Shown in pieces: positions 60,233-64,000 of a DNA stretch of 64,000 nt. Under the pieces are notes generated by a model, which was not told the DNA's origin, made no database searches, and saw only the letters and a program-made list of their open reading frames with translations. Within the stretch, counting starts at the first letter, position 1; every line of letters starts with the position of its first letter. The position numbers were made by a program, and so were the translations under genes. Source of the DNA: Patiriisocius marinistellae (GTDB taxonomy: Bacteria; Bacteroidota; Bacteroidia; Flavobacteriales; Flavobacteriaceae). The DNA lies in assembly GCF_009014635.1 (NCBI RefSeq), contig NZ_BKCF01000003.1, positions 248,001 to 312,000 on the forward strand. Reading direction: 5' to 3'.

Positions 60233-61312
60233 ATGCTAAAAATAGAAAAAGAAAAAGGTGCTATTTATTTTAATGAAGGTACGTGGAAGGCATTCAAAAC
60301 TACACTTGAAAAACTACAACCATCCTCTATTTTTATCCTAGTAGATACTCATACAAAAAAACACTGTCTTCCATATTTTTTTGATCTTACTGGACTAAAA
60401 AATACTGCATTAATTGTAGAGATTAAAACCGGAGAAGAACATAAAAATATTGAAAGTTGTTTAGAAGTATGGAATACGCTTTCAGAAAATGGTGCAGATC
60501 GCGACAGCTTACTTATTAATCTTGGAGGTGGTGTGGTGACAGATTTAGGAGGGTTTGTTGCCTCCACATTTATGCGTGGTATTTCATTTATTAATATCCC
60601 CACTACCCTGTTAGCAATGGTTGACGCATCTGTAGGTGGAAAAAACGGAGTTGATTTAGGTTCCCTTAAAAATCAGATAGGTATTATAAATAGCCCTACT
60701 GTTGTACTCATCGATACTGTATTTTTAAATACACTACCTAAAAATGAGATGAATTCTGGTTTTGCTGAAATGCTAAAACATGGGTTAATATCAAGTCAAA
60801 AATACTGGGTAGATTTAAAAACATTTAATCCCTCTAACACAGAAACTACTGATAAACTTATCTGGGAATCAATTATTATTAAAAATGATATTGTTACAAA
60901 AGACCCTTTTGAAAAAAAAGAGCGAAAAACACTTAATTACGGGCACACATTAGGACATGCTATTGAGTCTTATTGCCTTTCAAATCCATTACAAAAAAAA
61001 CTATTACACGGTGAAGCGATTGCTATAGGAATGATTTTAGCAACTTTTTTATCTTCGGAAATATTAAATTTTGATCAAGCGGAACTATCAAATATTACTT
61101 ATACATTTCTTGAGAGATACCCAAAAGTAGACTTTAGTGATGCAGCAATTAAAGATATTATTCAATTACTAAAACATGATAAAAAAAATAGAAATGGAGA
61201 AGTGAGATTTGTACTTTTAAAAGATTTTGGTAATTGTAGTATAAATTGCTTAGTTGACAATCAATTAATTATAGATGCATTTAATTTTTATAAAAATTTC
61301 ACTTTAAATTAA
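60233..61312 (+). CDS. aroB: 3-dehydroquinate synthase
   Basis: 359 aa from the ATG at 60233 (MLKIEKEKGAIYFNEGTW). The frame also offers an ATG at 60200, but homologues normally begin close to the later one and a promoter box lies between them. AroB converts DAHP to 3-dehydroquinate in the shikimate pathway. NAD- and metal-site motifs are present: GGGVVTDLGGFVASTFMRG, PTTLLAMVDASVGGKNGVD, KHGLISS, NYGHTLGHAIES and LLHGEAIAIGM. Divergent from the proline dehydrogenase gene. Confidence 0.95.
   Translation: MLKIEKEKGAIYFNEGTWKAFKTTLEKLQPSSIFILVDTHTKKHCLPYFFDLTGLKNTALIVEIKTGEEHKNIESCLEVWNTLSENGADRDSLLINLGGGVVTDLGGFVASTFMRGISFINIPTTLLAMVDASVGGKNGVDLGSLKNQIGIINSPTVVLIDTVFLNTLPKNEMNSGFAEMLKHGLISSQKYWVDLKTFNPSNTETTDKLIWESIIIKNDIVTKDPFEKKERKTLNYGHTLGHAIESYCLSNPLQKKLLHGEAIAIGMILATFLSSEILNFDQAELSNITYTFLERYPKVDFSDAAIKDIIQLLKHDKKNRNGEVRFVLLKDFGNCSINCLVDNQLIIDAFNFYKNFTLN
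61053..61062 (-). repeat. ATTTCCGAAG word (16 of 16)
   Basis: Exact minus-strand copy inside aroB, read on + as TCT TCG GAA AT (Ser-Ser-Glu-Ile). Confidence 0.6.
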
Positions 61313-61364
61313 ATTAACGTATTTGTTTTTTTACTAGTTTTAAAAAATAAACGAACTATTTATT

Positions 61365-61688
61365 ATGAAACGTATCATTGTAGATTTTAAAAAACTAACA
61401 CCCGAAATACTATCCCTTCTCGTTGAAAAATATCCTGATGGATATGATGACGATGCTGTAATTAAATTTAAGAATGCTAAAAATGAATCAATCGAGGCTG
61501 TAGAGGTTAAAACTGAAGACTCTATTTACTTAGTTAAAGTAAGCTCAAAACTTGAAAATTCTATGGCTAAGTTTGACTTAGACGATTATGAAGATGATGA
61601 ATTAAACGAACCTATTGTAGATTTACCTGAAAAGAAGATGGATGATGATGATGACGAACCGTCAGAAGAAATGGATGATGACTTTTAA
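61365..61688 (+). CDS. small acidic protein of unknown function
   Basis: 107 aa. A folded-looking N-terminal half (MKRIIVDFKKLTPEILSLLV, YPDGYDDDAVIKFKNAK, SIYLVKVSSKL) is followed by a strongly acidic tail (YEDDELNEP, DDDDDEPSEEMDDDF). I recall relatives carrying the label 'DNA primase', which no motif here supports. Cytosolic; function unknown. A clear terminator follows. Confidence 0.75.
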   Translation: MKRIIVDFKKLTPEILSLLVEKYPDGYDDDAVIKFKNAKNESIEAVEVKTEDSIYLVKVSSKLENSMAKFDLDDYEDDELNEPIVDLPEKKMDDDDDEPSEEMDDDF

Positions 61689-61694
61689 GAATTA

Positions 61695-61721
61695 AAAAAG
61701 CCCCTTTGTGAGGGGCTTTTT
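61695..61721. terminator. terminator after acidic-protein gene
   Basis: Arms AAAAAGCCCCT (61695-61705) and AGGGGCTTTTT (61711-61721), perfect 11 bp, 5-base loop TTGTG; usable in both directions toward the convergent PfpI gene. Confidence 0.87.
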
Positions 61722-61737
61722 AATAACTTAATTTAAA

Positions 61738-62286
61738 TTACGCATGTTGTAATTCGTGTTTTCCTTCTTTTATCTCTTCAATTAACTTTGCATTAAATGC
61801 AGGTAAATCATCTGGGTTTCTACTTGTAACAAATCCTTCATCACATACAACTTCTTCATCTACCCAGTTTGCTCCAGCATTGATTAAATCATCTTTTATG
61901 GATGAGAATGATGTCATTTTTCTTCCTTTAACAACATCTGCAGAAATTAATGTCCATGGTGCATGGCATATTGCAGCAACGGGTTTATGTTGTTTGAAAA
62001 AATCTCTTATAAATGTTAAGGCATTTTCATTTCTTCTTAATTTATCTGGATTTATTACACCACCAGGTAACATCAATGCATTATAATCATTTGCATTAAC
62101 TTGAGATAATGTTTTATCTACATTATATTCATTACTCCAATTACCATCATTCCAAGATTTTATTTTGCCACTGTTTTCACTAATGATTTCTACTTGAAAT
62201 CCTGCAGCTTCCATAGCTTCTTTTGGTGATTTTAACTCAGATTCTTCAAATCCATTTGTTGCTAGTATTGCTATTCTCTTTTTCAT
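61738..62286 (-). CDS. DJ-1/PfpI family protein (YhbO-like)
   Basis: 182 aa. PfpI-type glutamine amidotransferase-like fold: the Glu in NGFEESELKSP, the nucleophile Cys-His in VAAICHAPWTLISADVV, and VTSRNPDDLPAF near the C terminus. Proteins of this group are reported as stress-response deglycase/hydratase or protease-like enzymes; the precise activity is debated. Promoter box 38 bases upstream. Monocistronic. Confidence 0.9.
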   Translation of the reverse strand: MKKRIAILATNGFEESELKSPKEAMEAAGFQVEIISENSGKIKSWNDGNWSNEYNVDKTLSQVNANDYNALMLPGGVINPDKLRRNENALTFIRDFFKQHKPVAAICHAPWTLISADVVKGRKMTSFSSIKDDLINAGANWVDEEVVCDEGFVTSRNPDDLPAFNAKLIEEIKEGKHELQHA

Positions 62287-62324
62287 AATCTTTTCGTTTT
62301 TATTAATACTTTATTTGACTATTT

Positions 62325-62332
62325 CAAAGATA
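62325..62332 (-). promoter_or_regulatory. -7 promoter box of PfpI gene
   Basis: Minus-strand TATCTTTG, 38 bases before the ATG at 62286. Confidence 0.42.
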
Positions 62333-62395
62333 CTTTTTAAGCCTAGTAATCAGTAGGAATTAACGCTAAGGTTATATTAAACTTTGTTAACGAAT

Positions 62396-63346
62396 TTATA
62401 ATGAGGTTTTATCTTTTTCTTGATTATGTTGCATTTCGGCAGCTGCCTTATAAGATTTGAGATCAGATAGCTCTCGAGCATACGAAATAGTAGCGTCATT
62501 AGTGGGCTCAACTATTATATTGCGGTGATTTGTCCACACTACGGTAAATGAAGCACCAAAAAATAAAATAAGACAAGAATAATAAACCCACAATAATACA
62601 AGTACTACACCACTAGCTGCTCCAAATACTGATGCCGGATTAGAGTTTGCAAAATAATAACCTATTCCATATTTACCTAGCAAAAACATGAGGCTGGTTA
62701 CTGAGGCGCCCAGAATAGTATATTTCCATTTTAATTTTACATCAGGTAGAATACTAAAAATACTAGCAAATAATGCTGTTATAAAAATTTGCGAGAGTAT
62801 GATATTAAATACTTCAACAACAATTGCAGAAGTTTTTGAATAATAAGTACTTAGATAATTACTAAATACATCTATCACTGCAGAAGCTCCTAGCGAAATT
62901 AATAAAAGAAAAGCTATTGCAGCTACGAGTCCAAATGCTGTAACTCGTCGTTTCATTGTGTTTATAATAGACTCTGTTTTTGCACGCACTCCCCAAATAG
63001 AATTTAAAGCTTTTTGAAGTTGAAAAAATACTGCTGTCGCACCAAATATCAACATTCCTATTCCTATAATATAAGTTATAGCTCCGCTATCTTCTAACAT
63101 TGCGTTTTTTATCATACCTTCAATTGCTTCTGCACTCCCCTCACCCATTAATACTGATAATTCTTTAGTGAGACTGCCTGTAACGGCCTCTGTTCCAAAA
63201 AAAATACCAGCCACCGAAACACTAATCATTAACACAGATGGTAAAGAAAATAAAGCATAATATGCAATGATAGCACTTGTAGCCCAAGGATCTATACTAT
63301 CCCAATGGCTATAGGTATCCTTTAGCAATTTGAAAATTTTTTTCAT
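62396..63346 (-). CDS. YihY/BrkB family membrane protein
   Basis: 316 aa with six membrane helices. Family hallmarks: DSIDPWATSAIIAYYALFSLPSVLM near the start, IFGATAVFFQLQKALNSIWGV, ILPDVKLKWKYTILGASVTS and GAASGVVLVLLWVYYSCLILFFGASF. YihY proteins were once annotated as RNase BN; their role is not settled, with envelope transport suggested. It overlaps the DinB gene by four bases, so the two are coupled. Confidence 0.9.
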   Translation of the reverse strand: MKKIFKLLKDTYSHWDSIDPWATSAIIAYYALFSLPSVLMISVSVAGIFFGTEAVTGSLTKELSVLMGEGSAEAIEGMIKNAMLEDSGAITYIIGIGMLIFGATAVFFQLQKALNSIWGVRAKTESIINTMKRRVTAFGLVAAIAFLLLISLGASAVIDVFSNYLSTYYSKTSAIVVEVFNIILSQIFITALFASIFSILPDVKLKWKYTILGASVTSLMFLLGKYGIGYYFANSNPASVFGAASGVVLVLLWVYYSCLILFFGASFTVVWTNHRNIIVEPTNDATISYARELSDLKSYKAAAEMQHNQEKDKTSL

Positions 63347-63858
63347 AAATAACGTTCTTTAATTACATTACAATGGTGTAGCTCATGACCGCAAATAATA
63401 AAACCCGCTGCAGCTACAGAAAGATCTCCGCCACTTGCAATCCCTTTATTCTTTAAAACATTTTCACTCATACCTTTGAACAAAAGTAATGTGGATGTTC
63501 TATTTGCTATGTACTCTTTAATCAAAACATCCATTTCTTTATCATTTGCATAACTATTTGCAACATAAATATCTTGATCAAAACCACTTAGAACCTCTCC
63601 TGGATTTCTAGCAAAAGTTAAAGCTCTATAAGCAAAAACACGTTCGGTATCTATAAGATGTAATAAGATTTCTTTAGGAGTCCACTTTTCTTGATCATAA
63701 CGATATTCATGAATATCAATTGGCAGTTTTTCAAAAAAAGCAACAGTTTCTAACATTCCATCAGCTAATAACTGTAATAAAGAAACTTCTTTATTTAAAA
63801 AAATATAATTCTTATAATAAGGTAAGTAATCTGAAGACAATAATTGTGAGATATTCAT
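63343..63858 (-). CDS. DinB family protein
   Basis: 171-aa four-helix-bundle metalloprotein of the DinB/YfiT type. The three metal-binding His positions appear as LLHLIDTER and GHELHHCNVIKERYL. Members are putative thiol-dependent S-transferases, including bacillithiol-dependent ones, which fits the bshA gene in this window (inference). The ATG at 63858 is preceded by AT-rich DNA. Upstream of and overlapping yihY. Confidence 0.87.
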   Translation of the reverse strand: MNISQLLSSDYLPYYKNYIFLNKEVSLLQLLADGMLETVAFFEKLPIDIHEYRYDQEKWTPKEILLHLIDTERVFAYRALTFARNPGEVLSGFDQDIYVANSYANDKEMDVLIKEYIANRTSTLLLFKGMSENVLKNKGIASGGDLSVAAAGFIICGHELHHCNVIKERYL

Positions 63859-63901
63859 TTTAAAATAAATACGTTTATAATTCTGTATCGCTAAGATAAA
63901 A

Positions 63902-63929
63902 AAACCCTTTGCTGTTATGCAAAGGGTTT
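63902..63929 (-). terminator. terminator of a gene entering from the right
   Basis: Arms AAACCCTTTGC (63902-63912) and GCAAAGGGTTT (63919-63929), 6-base loop. On the minus strand it is followed by TTTTTTATC, so it ends leftward transcription. Confidence 0.75.
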
Positions 63930-63952
63930 AAATCTAAATTAATGTTAATTGT

Positions 63953-64000
63953 TTAGAGTGTTCTAAAAATAGAATGCATTAAGCGTTTTTTATCATTTAT
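63953..64000 (-). CDS. 3' end of an unidentified gene
   Basis: Partial minus-strand frame entering from beyond the right edge: 15 residues INDKKRLMHSIFRTL, then TAA. It is followed 23 bases later by the leftward terminator at 63902-63929, which supports a real gene end. Too short to identify. Confidence 0.45.
   Translation of the reverse strand: MNDKKRLMHSIFRTL

Noticed and set aside
1-64000. CRISPR arrays, tRNA/rRNA genes, insertion sequences, phage or integrative-element boundaries, riboswitches
   Set aside because: Searched by eye for regular direct repeats, cloverleaf-like hairpins, CCA-ended tRNA motifs, transposase motifs and target duplications; none found.

Overview
The window is a 64 kb stretch of chromosome from a low-GC (roughly one third) member of the Bacteroidetes, almost certainly a Flavobacteriaceae species and probably marine. 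The grounds are BshA-type bacillithiol synthesis, a fused LpxC-FabZ protein, the type IX secretion regulator PorX, a long-form alanine dehydrogenase, DUF5916, DUF4834 and TIGR02757 proteins, the near absence of Shine-Dalgarno sites, and repeated TAnnTTTG boxes (the Bacteroidetes -7 promoter element) just 5' of many genes. It is densely coding housekeeping DNA. I see no rRNA, tRNA, CRISPR array, insertion sequence, phage or integration site.

Layout. 0-8 kb: a secreted protein with YadA-like head repeats, a membrane-tethered winged-helix regulator divergent from a YceI protein across a set of direct repeats, a large secreted BNR/sortilin-type propeller protein, and bshA. 8-16.8 kb: a GH3/serine beta-lactamase-like fusion, then a leftward cluster amidase > MlaD > membrane Fe-S protein > HAD-like protein > CCG Fe-S protein > conserved 161-aa protein; lptD-like diverges from the amidase. 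19.7-25.5 kb: RidA, msrA-folE, a DUF5916 outer-membrane protein, a LolD-like ATPase and TIGR02757. 25.6-32 kb: two tandem paralogous GAF histidine kinases, a BatA/vWA-type membrane protein coupled to a dihydroorotase-like protein that has lost its metal motif, and two tandem small membrane proteins. 32-40.7 kb: esterase, MBL hydrolase, a conserved 486-aa protein, bcp, an Nth lacking the usual Fe-S cysteines, an ECF sigma factor and uvrA (TTG start). 40.7-42.5 kb: two consecutive transcription units, each with a sigma54-like promoter and each ending in the same 16-mer plus a terminator; the first has no ORF. 42.5-49.5 kb: glycosyltransferase, YfhO protein, DUF4834, an outer-membrane protein, a GNAT-like protein and efp. 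49.5-58.5 kb: lpxD > lpxC-fabZ > lpxA, an HD phosphohydrolase divergent from porX, tsaE, an overlapping small lipoprotein/membrane protein pair, and ald. 58.6-64 kb: proline dehydrogenase, aroB, a PfpI protein, YihY, DinB and the last codons of a gene running off the edge.

Themes. Envelope biogenesis dominates: lipid A synthesis, LPS export, amidase, MCE transport, lipoprotein-sorting-type ATPase and T9SS control. Stress and repair genes (msrA, bcp, bshA, uvrA, nth, folE) are scattered among them.

The most unusual signal is not a gene. The 10-mer ATTTCCGAAG occurs 16 times exactly on the two strands, about once per 4 kb. It lies in intergenic DNA and in coding DNA in all three reading frames, against about 0.1 copies expected by chance. 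It behaves like a Chi-type, DNA-uptake or chromosome-architecture word.
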